From contig CM066912.1 in assembly GCA_033964015.1 (NCBI GenBank), forward strand, positions 30,776,532-30,840,531: a DNA stretch of 64,000 bases, in the 5' to 3' direction. The translations under genes and the position numbers were made by a program. Source of the DNA: Scolanthus callimorphus. Taxonomy: Eukaryota > Cnidaria > Anthozoa > Actiniaria > Edwardsiidae. The notes beneath the pieces are model-generated. The model ran no database searches, had not been told where the DNA came from, and was given only the letters and a program-made list of their open reading frames with translations. Shown here in pieces: positions 32,196-41,850 of the stretch; position 1 is the stretch's first letter, and each line of letters starts with the position of its first letter.

Positions 32196-35100
32196 TCGTT
32201 GGCTTCGTCGAACTGCCGGAGATAGACTGCAACTCCCGTCGCATCCTGACTGGCATCAGAGAAGGCATGCAGCTCGGCTCTAGTTACCGCACCAAAATCC
32301 ATTGGGTGATAGCAGCGGGCGACAGAGAAGTGCTGTAGATCAGCTAGCGAATCTCTCCATCGGGTCCACCGGTTCATCATCGCTGTCGGTAGGGGGTCGT
32401 CCCAAGCTAGGGGGGCGTCGTTATCCCTCGTCCGCTTACCCATGATTACGAGCTGCTGAAGAATCTTTTTTCCCTCGAGCATGACGGGCGCTGCGAGGCC
32501 CAACGGGTCGTACACTGAGTTGACTATAGACAGAACTCCTCTCCTCGTAAATGGCTTTTCCGGTAAGTATACTTTGAAAGTGAAGGTGTCTTTCTCCAGG
32601 TCCCAATAAACTCCGAGGGACCGTTGCGCGGGAAGGCTGTCGTGACGCAGGTCTAGGTCACGCACGTCCTTAGCTCGATCCTCAGCGGGGAAGGCCTCCA
32701 TGACTTCTACTGAATTTGACACGACCTTGTGAAGTCGCAGGTTGGCGGTGGCTAAGGTAGCTTGCGCGTTTCTCACGAGGTCAATTGCTTGCTGGGTGGT
32801 TGGAAGCGAAGCCAGACCATCATCAACATAAAAGTTTCGACAAACAAATTTCGTGGCCTCCTCGCCGTACTTCTCCTCGCCGTCCGAAGCCGTTTGTCGA
32901 AGCCCGTATGTGGCAACTGCGGGGCTGGGCCCGTTACCAAACAGGTGGACATTCATGCGATACTCAATAATGGGCTTTAGGGGATCGTTGCTCTCAAACC
33001 ACAAAAAACGAAGAAAGTTTCTGTGCGGTGGGTCAACATAAAACGAGTGAAACATCTGCTCCACGTCACACATTACAGCAATGTTCTCCTTTCGGAAACG
33101 AATTAGTACACCGATCAAGTTATTCATTAAGTCAGGGCCTGGTAACAGTACTTTATTTAATGATACACCTTGAAACTCACAGCTACTATCAAATACAACT
33201 CTTATTGTACCCTTGGTGTTGTGGTACGTCGCAAAATGCGCTAGATACCAGGAACGGCCAGGAAGGGGCGGGGCTTCGTCACGTGGGACTGGAGAGGCGT
33301 GGCCTTTGTCTATGGTCTTCCCCATAAACTCCAAATAATCTGCCTTCATCTCGGGCTTCCTGGCAAATGTCCTAAGGAGTCCCTGTAAGCGCTGTTTGGC
33401 CTGGACGCGGTTGTCAGGCATGGTCTGGCATCCATGACGGAACGGTAACGGCATCTCCCAGTTCCCGCTCTCATTCTTGTGGATACCTTTCTCCATTATC
33501 TCCAAGAACTTCAGGTCTTCCACTGAAAGGCTCGGGTCATTGTCTCCTTGTGTCGTTCCGTAGACACCGTCGGGATCGTTCGCCGTGAGGGTGTCGGTTA
33601 TTTTAAGTTGATTCGGGCAGGGAATCAGTTCGTAGCTCTCGTCTCCAGACTCCTGTGCGGACAAGGTGGTGCGGCGGGTGAGGACGTGCGTGGGGCCACT
33701 GGCGAGGTCGAGGCACATCTGACCGCTGATGGTCCAGCCGAGGGCTAGGCGCTGTGCCCAGGGCGCTCCTCTTGGGCCGTTCTTGAACTGCCTGACTTTA
33801 AGCAATTCCGGGGCGTCTCGACCGATCAGGAGGTGGATGCCTGTGGCGTCATCTAGGGGTGGTATTTCATCCGCTATTTCTCTTAGATGAGGATACCTTT
33901 TCGCCATCTGTGGGGATGGGATCTCTCGTTTGTCCTGGGGAATGGTGTCACACTCGATGAGGGTTGGTAGGGGGAACTCTGCTCCGCTAGGCGACCGTGC
34001 CGTGATGCCTGTCAGTCGTCGGCCGTACTTCTCCTCCCTTTCATTGGAGCACGTCGACAGGTGGTACCTTTCGATGGGTCCTTCAGCACCAAGCTCATCG
34101 GCCAACTCGCTGGTGATGAGCGAGCTGTTGCTCTGTTCGTCGATGATGGCGTAGATCCGTCGAGTGAGGCCTGGTTTGCCTTTGTTTTCAACGTCAATCA
34201 GTACGATCTTGCTGCAGGACACTCCTCCGGCGGGGTCACACAACGCGGTGCATTTTGGGTTGACCGTTTCTTTCGGTCTTCCGGTCTCCGTCTTAGAATT
34301 TGTTTGCTCTGGCGGTTTGTCCTTGTGAAACAGGGCGTTGTGCCGCTTATCACCGCAGGTAGCGCATTGTATGTTTGCGTTACAGCGGCTAGCTATGTGT
34401 GAAGCATCAAAACAGCGAAAGCACAAGCGCGCGTCTTTAACCCACTGCGTGCGCTCCTCCAAAGTTTTCGCTTGAAACGCCTTGCATTCAGTCAGGTCAT
34501 GGCCGTCCCTTTCGTGATAGCGGCAATGTTTCTTAATAAAGGCCTCACCCTCAGAACCCTCCCCCTTTTCAGCCGGGAGCTGAGTATTTGTTTTTAGTGC
34601 TTTCCTTTCCCTCCGCGGCCTAGCGGACGTGGGGGTCTGCGTAGGACTCTGCGCCTTGCTTGCGAGCAGGTTTGGATTGTTTTTTATTTTGGCTTGCTCC
34701 AGGACTATTTTTGAAAGTTGCGCGAAAGGAGGATACGCGCCATTGTGATTATCTGAGTAAACCGCCATTTCCTTTTCCCATTTCGCGCGGATGAATTTGG
34801 GCAACTTGTTCGCTATGGGCTGCATCGCGCTGGCATAGTTAAGGCACGCAAGTCCCGGTAGATAGGCAACCTGGCTTTCGACGTCTGCGCAGATATCTGC
34901 GAAATTCTGAAGGTTCTCGTTGTCGCTGTCACCAAAACTTGCCGCTTCGCTTAGGCGCTCTAGCAGAGTATTGCTTATCACCGCCGGACTTCCGTAGCGC
35001 CGCTCTAATTCCTCCCACAGGTCTCTTAGCAACGTAATAGGGTCACGCTGTTGACGCTTGCGATAGTTATCAATTAAGCGCTGCGGGGCTCCGCTTGTAA

Positions 35101-35365
35101 AGCGTCTTAGGTAGTTAATTTCCTGCGTGGGGGAAACGTCCGCGTCCTCTAACATGGCCTTAAACGCGCTTTTCCAGGGGTGAAAAAGGGTCGCATCGCC
35201 TGAAAAGATATCAGGCTGGCATTTCGGAAGGTTTTGCCTAGCCAATCCCGCTACAATCTGCTGATTAACTGCCGTGAGTGAGTCAATTAGCCCGCTTCCG
35301 GTCTCCTTAATCGGGGTTGACGAGACAAGTGGATGTTGATTTTGCAGATTATCTTGCGTAAACAA
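32078..35365 (-). CDS. BEL/Pao gag-pol: Gag core, zinc knuckles, protease, RT
   Basis: 1,095 codons. Residues about 45-230 form the Gag-like domain usually listed as DUF1759. Zinc knuckles follow (CFRCFDASHIASRC and CATCGDKRHNALFH, about 315-350). A protease-like domain has IIDEQSNSSLI where retroviral proteases have D-T/S-G. The reverse transcriptase has NFYVDDGLASL at about 850. The start of RNase H is seen at AFSDASQDATG (about 1040). The first few residues are the continuation of the upstream Gag frame; the shift lies at the G4 run 35401-35404. The natural product would be a single Gag-Pol polyprotein, as usual in BEL/Pao. Confidence 0.95.
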   Translation of the reverse strand: MFTQDNLQNQHPLVSSTPIKETGSGLIDSLTAVNQQIVAGLARQNLPKCQPDIFSGDATLFHPWKSAFKAMLEDADVSPTQEINYLRRFTSGAPQRLIDNYRKRQQRDPITLLRDLWEELERRYGSPAVISNTLLERLSEAASFGDSDNENLQNFADICADVESQVAYLPGLACLNYASAMQPIANKLPKFIRAKWEKEMAVYSDNHNGAYPPFAQLSKIVLEQAKIKNNPNLLASKAQSPTQTPTSARPRRERKALKTNTQLPAEKGEGSEGEAFIKKHCRYHERDGHDLTECKAFQAKTLEERTQWVKDARLCFRCFDASHIASRCNANIQCATCGDKRHNALFHKDKPPEQTNSKTETGRPKETVNPKCTALCDPAGGVSCSKIVLIDVENKGKPGLTRRIYAIIDEQSNSSLITSELADELGAEGPIERYHLSTCSNEREEKYGRRLTGITARSPSGAEFPLPTLIECDTIPQDKREIPSPQMAKRYPHLREIADEIPPLDDATGIHLLIGRDAPELLKVRQFKNGPRGAPWAQRLALGWTISGQMCLDLASGPTHVLTRRTTLSAQESGDESYELIPCPNQLKITDTLTANDPDGVYGTTQGDNDPSLSVEDLKFLEIMEKGIHKNESGNWEMPLPFRHGCQTMPDNRVQAKQRLQGLLRTFARKPEMKADYLEFMGKTIDKGHASPVPRDEAPPLPGRSWYLAHFATYHNTKGTIRVVFDSSCEFQGVSLNKVLLPGPDLMNNLIGVLIRFRKENIAVMCDVEQMFHSFYVDPPHRNFLRFLWFESNDPLKPIIEYRMNVHLFGNGPSPAVATYGLRQTASDGEEKYGEEATKFVCRNFYVDDGLASLPTTQQAIDLVRNAQATLATANLRLHKVVSNSVEVMEAFPAEDRAKDVRDLDLRHDSLPAQRSLGVYWDLEKDTFTFKVYLPEKPFTRRGVLSIVNSVYDPLGLAAPVMLEGKKILQQLVIMGKRTRDNDAPLAWDDPLPTAMMNRWTRWRDSLADLQHFSVARCYHPMDFGAVTRAELHAFSDASQDATGVAVYLRQFDEANECLFPLYMAKPESPHPTRPASRDLSYAARYWQSKRSEES

Positions 35366-36255
35366 TAGTTCTTCAAACTCCTCCTTAGGGACGTGAGGTC
35401 GGGGACGTGGGTGGTTTCCTGATTGGATGTCAACTCATTTTCGTGTTTGGGACTTTGCATTTTTGCCATAGGTTGCGCCCCAAGCGTAGGTGAGGTGTGT
35501 ACCCAATCCGAGGTGCGCTCTTCTGACTTAATTTTAGGGACCCCGGGGAAATCTACCCTTTCTCCTAACTCCGAAAGCTCATGCTCCATTAGAACTTCGT
35601 TAAAGGCTACAACTTTGGCGTTCGCTACTGCGGCTTTTTTCTCTGCGGCTAAAGTGGCTATGTCTCTAGCCGCTTCAGCGTCGCGCTTCTTTCGCTCGAA
35701 CTCCTTCTCGGCAATTTTACGGTCAAATTCTGCCTCCTCGCTCGCCGCTTTAGCTTCCGCTAGCGCTTGCAGCCTAGCGCTACTTGTTCGTGACTGCTGC
35801 GAGGAACGGCGTGACTTCGAGCGCGCTGAATGACGAGATTGAACAGTTCTCCTTTCCAACCATTTGTTGGATTGACTAATTGTTCTATTCTTTAAAGTTT
35901 CTAATAATAATAGGGCCCGTTTGAGTATGTCGTTATCTTCATCAAGCTGGGCGCCGCCTCCATCATATCCAGCACTAGGATCTTGTGTATAAAGGCTAAG
36001 CAACTGTTGCAATAGTTCCCCAAACTCCTCCGAGGTGACCGTGAGGTCACGTAGCACGTTGCTCGTATTGCACTCATCGCTTAGCCCTTCTACGGATCGA
36101 ATAACACCGAGGAGCCTTTTACGTGAATCGCCAATTTGCTTTTCAGCTGAAGAGATGGCGTAACTAAGGCCTTTAGCGGTCGGTTTTCGGACCCGTTTTT
36201 CTCTGCTCTTCTCCATTACTCGTTCGGCGTTCAGCCAATCTCCTGGTTCACTCAT
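35287..36255 (-). CDS. BEL/Pao Gag N-terminal part
   Basis: 322 codons starting at a good ATG (MSEPGDWLNAERVMEKSREK) 89 bp inside the 5' LTR. The middle is a highly charged helical, coiled-coil-like segment (residues about 150-225, rich in Ala, Glu, Lys, Arg). The last 30 or so residues before the stop look out of frame, and the conserved Gag region resumes in the next frame from about 35400, so the two belong to one protein. Confidence 0.88.
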   Translation of the reverse strand: MSEPGDWLNAERVMEKSREKRVRKPTAKGLSYAISSAEKQIGDSRKRLLGVIRSVEGLSDECNTSNVLRDLTVTSEEFGELLQQLLSLYTQDPSAGYDGGGAQLDEDNDILKRALLLLETLKNRTISQSNKWLERRTVQSRHSARSKSRRSSQQSRTSSARLQALAEAKAASEEAEFDRKIAEKEFERKKRDAEAARDIATLAAEKKAAVANAKVVAFNEVLMEHELSELGERVDFPGVPKIKSEERTSDWVHTSPTLGAQPMAKMQSPKHENELTSNQETTHVPDLTSLRRSLKNYCLRKIICKINIHLSRQPRLRRPEAG

Positions 36256-36343
36256 TTTGGTGGCTCCTTATAAACTAGGTAGATACGGCTTACCTCCGAG
36301 GCCGAGTGTAGTTTTCTACGGACTTTACCGTCAGACTTTTCAC

Positions 36344-37003
36344 TGTCGCGTTCCCAGCACGGCGGACACGGGGTGTTGCGTACTGGAGATCGTTAAGTGT
36401 CAACCACAGTATAGAACAATCGGGCAGGCTTGATTTAATGGCGTTTATTACAATCAACTTGACCAACTATAGTACACATGCGGTGAAAACTACAAAGCAA
36501 TTTACAGTTTGCGAGGTTAAAATTAAGCTTTGGTTTACAAATCGAATAAAAGTAAACAGATAAAAAGGAGATATTTACAAACATGACTTACGTCTGATCT
36601 GTCTCCAAGGTTTAAGAAATTAACTCCAACTAAACGCTCCACTTATGGACTCCAATAATTCTCCAAAACTCCTGTTGAACTCGTTTGTAGGTTTAACTCC
36701 AGTAACTCCGATAACTATGATATCTCAGTGAAAACTCAATAAAACTCCCACGTGTTCCCGAAACTCCGACTAATTTATATGTCGAGGGAACGTGTCCCAA
36801 AAAGGGATGGTAGCATTCCTAAGCGGTTACGAACAGGAAAATGCGTAAAACCACAATTTATCTTAACATAAAAAAGGAAATTAAGCTCGACAACGTAAAG
36901 GAAGCTATTACATTGATAAACAAGCGGTAACATCTAACTTATCTGAATAATCAAAACTAATCAATAATATGTCTTTTTTTGGTATTTTTCAACGTTCATC
37001 ACA
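36344..37003 (-). repeat. BEL/Pao 5' LTR (right)
   Basis: 660 bp. In the element's orientation this is the upstream LTR and should carry the promoter and polyadenylation signals. It is followed on the right by the TSD ATGCT. GG at 36609-36610 is the one difference from the other LTR. Confidence 0.95.
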
Positions 37004-37008
37004 ATGCT

Positions 37009-37808
37009 GTTAGCTTTTATTACACATGTGACGAGAATTTTCAAAAGCACAACAATTTCCTGACTTGGAGAAGAAATTCGCACAACAGCTCGTCTAATTT
37101 TGCTGGCTCACAATCTTCTACTCATGTTTATCGATTCCTTTTACCTCCAAAAATGAGGCAGGCAAGAAGAGCCAAAACTCTTTTTGTTTTACTCAAGGTG
37201 TTTTTGTTGTCCTGTTTCTGAATGAATTCATCAACAGGGCAATCTATGGAAACAAATCGAGACATTTTTTAGTCAAACTAGCGGAACAGCGCCCGGCGAA
37301 GGGAAATTCCCCTTTGACAAAAAAAGCCAACAAAATGCGGTGCTCTATTCTGATTGGTTAAAACAGAACAGTCCCTGAATTCTATTGGTTATATTTTTCA
37401 CATGTGCGAAACGCTATACGGCGTCCTGATTGGCTGCCAAGCTTTGTTGTCACCGGTTAAATAAAGCATAACGATTTCTACAAAGCGCCTTTACGTAAAT
37501 TTTCCTAAAGGAGACAAATTGAAGTGGAGCCCTTCCATTTTCAAAACAAATAGAAAGACAGACTTTACTTTTTTTATTATTGAAGAGCCTTTGTCAACCA
37601 CCCCTTTGTTATTGTTTTCACTCGATCTTAGAAAGCGAATCAAGTGTATATTGCTATTAGAAGAAGTATTACGTGTAGAAATCTCGTAATAACATCTATT
37701 AGAAAATAACACCTATGTTGTATTGTGAATGTGCGCATTCCGATTGGTTAAAAAGCGTGTTTGTAAGAGACCTGAGAAACACGATTGTCACGCAACGCTG
37801 TCGCGCGT
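37009..37808. other. Unassigned between the two retroelements
   Basis: No gene recognised. Several ATTGGTT (inverted CCAAT-like) motifs occur, at about 37354, 37384 and 37741. Short open frames lack motifs. Confidence 0.4.
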
Positions 37809-37890
37809 CACTTCACTTCACTTTATTTTTATTGATACACTTTGCTGTTAGCAATATTTTTGTATCGCGCAATTGCATTTTTATAATAAT

Positions 37891-39393
37891 TTACAAAAGG
37901 GCCTCAAAAGCCGCCACCTTCGGGCTCATGGCAACAACCTCCTCAGGCAAACTGTTCCAGTCCTCTACGGTCTGTAAGATAAAACTATATTTCAGAACGT
38001 TTGTTCTTGCAAATGGCTTTCTGAAAAAGCGCGAGTGCATGTGACGAGACTGGCGGAGAGGCCGTTGTAGAGTGTCTACTTCGGGCAGAGCAGCCAGGCC
38101 TTGAAGTCCTTTGTTGAAAAGCGAGAGCCTTGAGCGCTTCCGGCGGTCCTTCAATGGCCTCCAGTTGAGAGATGTCATCAGAGCGGCAACTGCACCCTCA
38201 GAATAGTTGGTGTAATCGGAGCAGACAAATCTAGCGGCCCTCCTCTGAACCTTCTCGACCTCGGCAGATAGACTAGCCGTGTAGGGATCCCACACTTCAC
38301 AGGCGTATTCTAGGATAGGTCTCACGAGACCGTTGTACGCAGACTCTTTCACGTCGCGATGACAGAATGACAGATTTCTCCTTAGCAGCCCGAGTACCTG
38401 GTTGGCACGTTTGGTTATTATAGCAACATGCCGATTCCACCTTAGATCAGATGTTATAGTTAGACCAAGGTACTTAGTCTCAGTGACCGAGTCGAGGGGC
38501 GTGCCTTTCAGATGGTATAAGAAAGGGATATTGTTACGTGTCTTACGGGATATCCTCATGGTCTTACATTTAGTAGGTTCAAACTTCATGGACCACTGTT
38601 CAGCCCATGAGCCGAGCCTAGAGATATCCCTCTGCAGGAGTTCACAGTCAGCACTGGTGCGCACAGTTCGATAGCAAATGCAATCATCAGCAAATAGGCG
38701 TATCTCTGAGTCGATGTCATTTACTATATCATTAATAAAGATATTGAACAATACTGGACCTAGCACTGTTCCTTGAGGGACGCCTGATTGTACACGAGAC
38801 CATCCACTTTTTGCACCGTTCACAACCACCCTTTGAAAGCGATCCCTTAGAAATGCGTCTAACCAGCGGAGGGTTTTTCCAGATATTCCGTAGCCTCGCA
38901 ATTTAGACTTCAGACGCTCATGGGGAACACTGTCAAAAGCTTTGGCGAAGTCCAGAATGAACGCGTCGGTCTGAAAGCCTTTGTCCAAAGCACACGCCCA
39001 GTCGTTGATCACATGGCATAACTGTGTCACGCAACTGTGTAGCGCCCTAAATGCATGTTGTCGGTCAGTAAGAATTTTGTAGTGGTCGATGTGGGCCATC
39101 AGATTTGAGCAAACAATGTGCTCAAGCATCTTACAAACAACGCTGGTTAGTGATACAGGGCGGTAATTGCCGGCGTCGGACCTATTCCCTTTTTTAAAGA
39201 TTGGACATACATTGGCTAATCGCCAGTCCCTTGGGAGTTCGCCTGCGTCAAGGGATCTCTGGAAGATGGACTTGAGAAAGGGAGCGACGGCAGGGGCAGC
39301 TTCTTTAAGGACTTTTGGGCTGATTTCGTCGGGCCCTGCTGCCTTTGTAATTTTCAGATTGTCGAGGAGCTTGTGAACACCAGCCTCCGTAAC
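37891..39393 (-). CDS. LINE reverse transcriptase
   Basis: The frame is open from 39393 (no ATG, it continues from the endonuclease frame) to the stop at 37891. RT motifs in order: CPIFKKGN and YRPVSLTS, AFILDFAKAFDSVPH, QSGVPQGTVLGPVLF, then the catalytic RLFADDCICY, and the thumb-like TKYLGLTITSDLRWNRH. It copies the element's own RNA at the nicked target. The break from the upstream frame lies at the A4 run 39394-39397 (T4 on the coding strand); one more T would restore continuity. Confidence 0.93.
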   Translation of the reverse strand, partial: VTEAGVHKLLDNLKITKAAGPDEISPKVLKEAAPAVAPFLKSIFQRSLDAGELPRDWRLANVCPIFKKGNRSDAGNYRPVSLTSVVCKMLEHIVCSNLMAHIDHYKILTDRQHAFRALHSCVTQLCHVINDWACALDKGFQTDAFILDFAKAFDSVPHERLKSKLRGYGISGKTLRWLDAFLRDRFQRVVVNGAKSGWSRVQSGVPQGTVLGPVLFNIFINDIVNDIDSEIRLFADDCICYRTVRTSADCELLQRDISRLGSWAEQWSMKFEPTKCKTMRISRKTRNNIPFLYHLKGTPLDSVTETKYLGLTITSDLRWNRHVAIITKRANQVLGLLRRNLSFCHRDVKESAYNGLVRPILEYACEVWDPYTASLSAEVEKVQRRAARFVCSDYTNYSEGAVAALMTSLNWRPLKDRRKRSRLSLFNKGLQGLAALPEVDTLQRPLRQSRHMHSRFFRKPFARTNVLKYSFILQTVEDWNSLPEEVVAMSPKVAAFEALL

Positions 39394-41318
39394 AAAATGT
39401 CGGACATAGATGGAAAGAGAGGTCGAATGAGAGGAATAGCGTTGAGCTCTTCGCTTGAAAAGTTCGCTCTGAACTGTTGGTTTAGCACTTCAGCTTTCTC
39501 CGTGTCCAATTCAGCTGAGCTGCCCGTGGGCGTGGCTAGAGGAGGCATTGACTGATTATCCTTTCTTTGCGATCTTATATACCGCCAGAACGGCTTGGGG
39601 TTGCTTTTGACGTCACCAATGATATTATTGACATACTCGTTGCGAGCCTTACGCAAAGCAGTAGTAAGCTTCCGCCTCATGTTCCTCCACAAAGTGCGCA
39701 GTCTTGCACTACCAGTTCTTTTAAACTTTGTATGTAGTCTGTTCTTTCGGCGGACTAGTTGACGTAGGCGTGGGGACATCCAGGGAAGTTTATCTCTACC
39801 GCTGACCAGCTTAGAGGGTATGTTCGTGTTCACCGACTCCAGCAGTTTCCCCTTGAAAAGGTTCCAATCTTCCTCTATTGATCTCGTGCCAGCGAGGAGG
39901 TAATTGCGGTAAAAAGTGTCCATGTCTGCTCTTATGTTGTCGTAGTTTCCTTTATGATATTGATAAATTTTGCGCTTCGCCTTTCGCTGCAGCTTGACAG
40001 ACGACATAATAGAGCAACCCACAGCGTGGTGGTCACTAAACTTTGCCGGAGATCTTACATCAATAGCCAGCCCGGGCCTGTTTGTCATTATCAGATCAAG
40101 TATGTTTTCTCCGCGTGTCGGGAAATCAACAAGTTGTTCCATATAGTGATCATTCAAAATGTCAATAAGAGCGAGCCCCTCCGATGGCGTGAGGTTGCTG
40201 CCGTTCTTATTGAGACAATTGTCCCAATCGATATTTCTAAAGTTCAGGTCCCCTATTACGTGGATTGCGGGCTCTTTATCCGCGCGGTGACTCCTGATCA
40301 CATGGTCAAGTTGGTTGCCCAGGCAACTAAGTTCATCAATGGGTTGCTCGGGTGGGCGATAGAAACTACAAAAGTAATGCGTCTGGTTACCTAGCTTAAT
40401 ATTGGCCCATACACTTTCTCCTGAGTCACTAATAGGACAAGCAACCGGGGTTAGTTCGGATTTAATAGCGAGGAGTACACCCCCACCCCCTAAGATGCGA
40501 TCCTTTCTGAAAACTGAGTAGTTAAGCTCTGATGGAAAAAGCTCAGAATCAGTGACACTGGAGTCAATTTTCGTTTCCTGTAGTGCAACAACATCAGGGC
40601 TATTAGCATCCAAGAATGCCTGTAGATCGACTTTTTTCCCCCTTATGCTATTCATGTTAGCACAAAACAGTGATATTTTGTCCCGCCGATCACGGTAGCC
40701 CGTACTAGAATTAACTGGATCTCGGCGCTGTGGGGTAGATGTTAGACCCGGAGAAAAAGATGACACCTGGTCTAGAGATTCATCAAGGACCGAAAAGTTA
40801 TTGGCAGATAAGAGATCACCTGATATGCCCTCAAAGTACGAAGTTGAGAAGTTCGGGAACAGACAATTACGACATAACCAAACCAAGCTGGAGTTGTTTT
40901 GAAATCCTGAGTATGAACTTGTTGACATGAAGATGCATTTTTTATGATACCATAGGAGGCATTGTTCACATTCAATCGCTGGTTGATTAGATCTGACTGA
41001 CTTCGTGCAAACACCACATGGGAATTTACCAGGGCCAGGGCTTTTGTTGACACTTGTGTCTCCAGCCAGCACTAATAACAAGATAAGATATCTTGATTTC
41101 GATCCCGAGTAATGGCCTTTCACGGCGAGAAGTCGAAGAGTATTACGCCGCAAGGACTCCACCAATAGCTCTTTATCGTTTCGTGATCTAAGCTCGCGGA
41201 AAGGGCTTGGATGTAAAGGCCCATTGTTCGGCAACTCCCGTGGGATTAATATTGGTTCTGGAACAATATGCCCAAGAGCTAAACCAACTAGCAGAAGTTG
41301 TAACGCGTAGATGTTCAT
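39354..41318 (-). CDS. LINE N-terminal zinc finger and AP-type endonuclease
   Basis: 654 codons. The N-terminus is hydrophobic (residues 4-18), then a PHD-like Cys/His finger (CGVCTKSV, CEQCLLWYHKKC and CRNC, about 98-155). The endonuclease of the exonuclease-endonuclease-phosphatase fold follows, with CANMNSIRG, LQETKID, FYRPPEQP, IGDLNFRNIDWDN and the catalytic FSDHHAVGC (about 215-435). The PHD-like finger is a known N-terminal module of CR1-type LINEs in several invertebrates. The last dozen residues before the stop are out of frame relative to the RT. Confidence 0.92.
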   Translation of the reverse strand: MNIYALQLLLVGLALGHIVPEPILIPRELPNNGPLHPSPFRELRSRNDKELLVESLRRNTLRLLAVKGHYSGSKSRYLILLLVLAGDTSVNKSPGPGKFPCGVCTKSVRSNQPAIECEQCLLWYHKKCIFMSTSSYSGFQNNSSLVWLCRNCLFPNFSTSYFEGISGDLLSANNFSVLDESLDQVSSFSPGLTSTPQRRDPVNSSTGYRDRRDKISLFCANMNSIRGKKVDLQAFLDANSPDVVALQETKIDSSVTDSELFPSELNYSVFRKDRILGGGGVLLAIKSELTPVACPISDSGESVWANIKLGNQTHYFCSFYRPPEQPIDELSCLGNQLDHVIRSHRADKEPAIHVIGDLNFRNIDWDNCLNKNGSNLTPSEGLALIDILNDHYMEQLVDFPTRGENILDLIMTNRPGLAIDVRSPAKFSDHHAVGCSIMSSVKLQRKAKRKIYQYHKGNYDNIRADMDTFYRNYLLAGTRSIEEDWNLFKGKLLESVNTNIPSKLVSGRDKLPWMSPRLRQLVRRKNRLHTKFKRTGSARLRTLWRNMRRKLTTALRKARNEYVNNIIGDVKSNPKPFWRYIRSQRKDNQSMPPLATPTGSSAELDTEKAEVLNQQFRANFSSEELNAIPLIRPLFPSMSDILLRRLVFTSSSTI

Positions 41319-41517
41319 CCTGCTACATATAAGATAGTAATAAACCAGTAGGTCGGCCTAAAGTGTTGCCCTAATCCTTAGAATGATCTTGATATTAACT
41401 TGAACCGTACTGCTCCCTTGAATGATGTATCCAGAACAGAAAAGTACGGAGCCGAGATAGGCACGGCTAACGGGCACGAGCATGCGCGTTGACCATCGTG
41501 TGTATGTTATTTTCTAA

Positions 41518-41705
41518 AAGCAATAAAAATACTTTCTGCGTGCTCTCTGGTTTCTTACAAACACTCGGGGAATGTTGGTCGAACTGATAAAACTTGAAAG
41601 ACCCTCGCGTTCGGCTCGTGTCTTTCAAGTTTTGATCAGTTCTCCCAACATCCCCCTCGTGTTTGTAAGAAAGCAGAGAGCACGCGGAAAGTACTTTTAT
41701 TGCTT
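41518..41705. repeat. 188-bp foldback
   Basis: Arms of about 85 bp share AAGCAATAAAA, GCGTGCTCTCTG, TTTCTTACAAACAC and AAAACTTGAAAGAC in inverted orientation. The apex reads CCCTCGCGTTCGGCTCGTG. It lies just upstream of the LINE in the LINE's orientation. Confidence 0.85.
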
Positions 41706-41768
41706 AAAAAACAAACTTTCAGATTTTATTTACCAAATTCAATCGAGAAAATTGATCTATATTATCTA

Positions 41769-41850
41769 AATCAGCCGATGGAAATGGATGCTTTCTCCGA
41801 CTTGGCATGTTGCTATGCTGTCAAAATGGCGGACACAGGCTCTTGAATGC
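41769..41850 (-). mobile_element. Half copy of the hAT-like MITE
   Basis: The reverse complement starts GCCTGTGTCCGCCATTTTGA and runs parallel to the first third of the element at 48080-48298, then stops. The other terminus is absent. Confidence 0.7.

Larger units (their letters stand above)
29370..37003 (-). mobile_element. Complete BEL/Pao LTR retrotransposon
   Basis: A 7,634-bp element in the minus orientation with LTRs of 661 bp (29370-30030) and 660 bp (36344-37003) that begin TGTCGC and end ATCACA on the plus strand. The target duplication ATGCT is exact (29365-29369, 37004-37008). The internal part encodes, in order on the minus strand, a Gag-like protein, CCHC zinc knuckles, an aspartic-protease-like domain, reverse transcriptase with YVDD, RNase H and a DDE integrase. 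The order protease-RT-RNase H-integrase and the Gag type identify BEL/Pao. LTRs differ visibly by a single G, so the insertion is very recent. The reading frame is broken at three homopolymer sites. Confidence 0.95.
37809..41340 (-). mobile_element. CR1/L2-like non-LTR retrotransposon (LINE)
   Basis: A minus-strand element with a zinc-finger/endonuclease frame (39354-41318) and a reverse transcriptase frame (37891-39393), separated by one frameshift. The 3' UTR is short, about 80 bp after the stop, and ends with AATAAA-like sequence and a pentamer repeat (AAGTG)n at about 37809-37825. Short tandem repeats at the 3' end are typical of CR1/L2-type elements. The 5' limit is an estimate; no TSD was found. 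Catalytic motifs of both enzymes are intact, so it is probably young. Confidence 0.88.

Noticed and set aside
30224..34402. Numerous plus-strand open frames
   Set aside because: Antisense shadows of the BEL/Pao coding region, which has unmistakable domains on the minus strand.
36320..36343. tRNA primer-binding site of the BEL element
   Set aside because: The minus-strand sequence just inside the 5' LTR (GTGAAAAGTCTGACGG) does not match any tRNA 3' end I can name, so no site is annotated.
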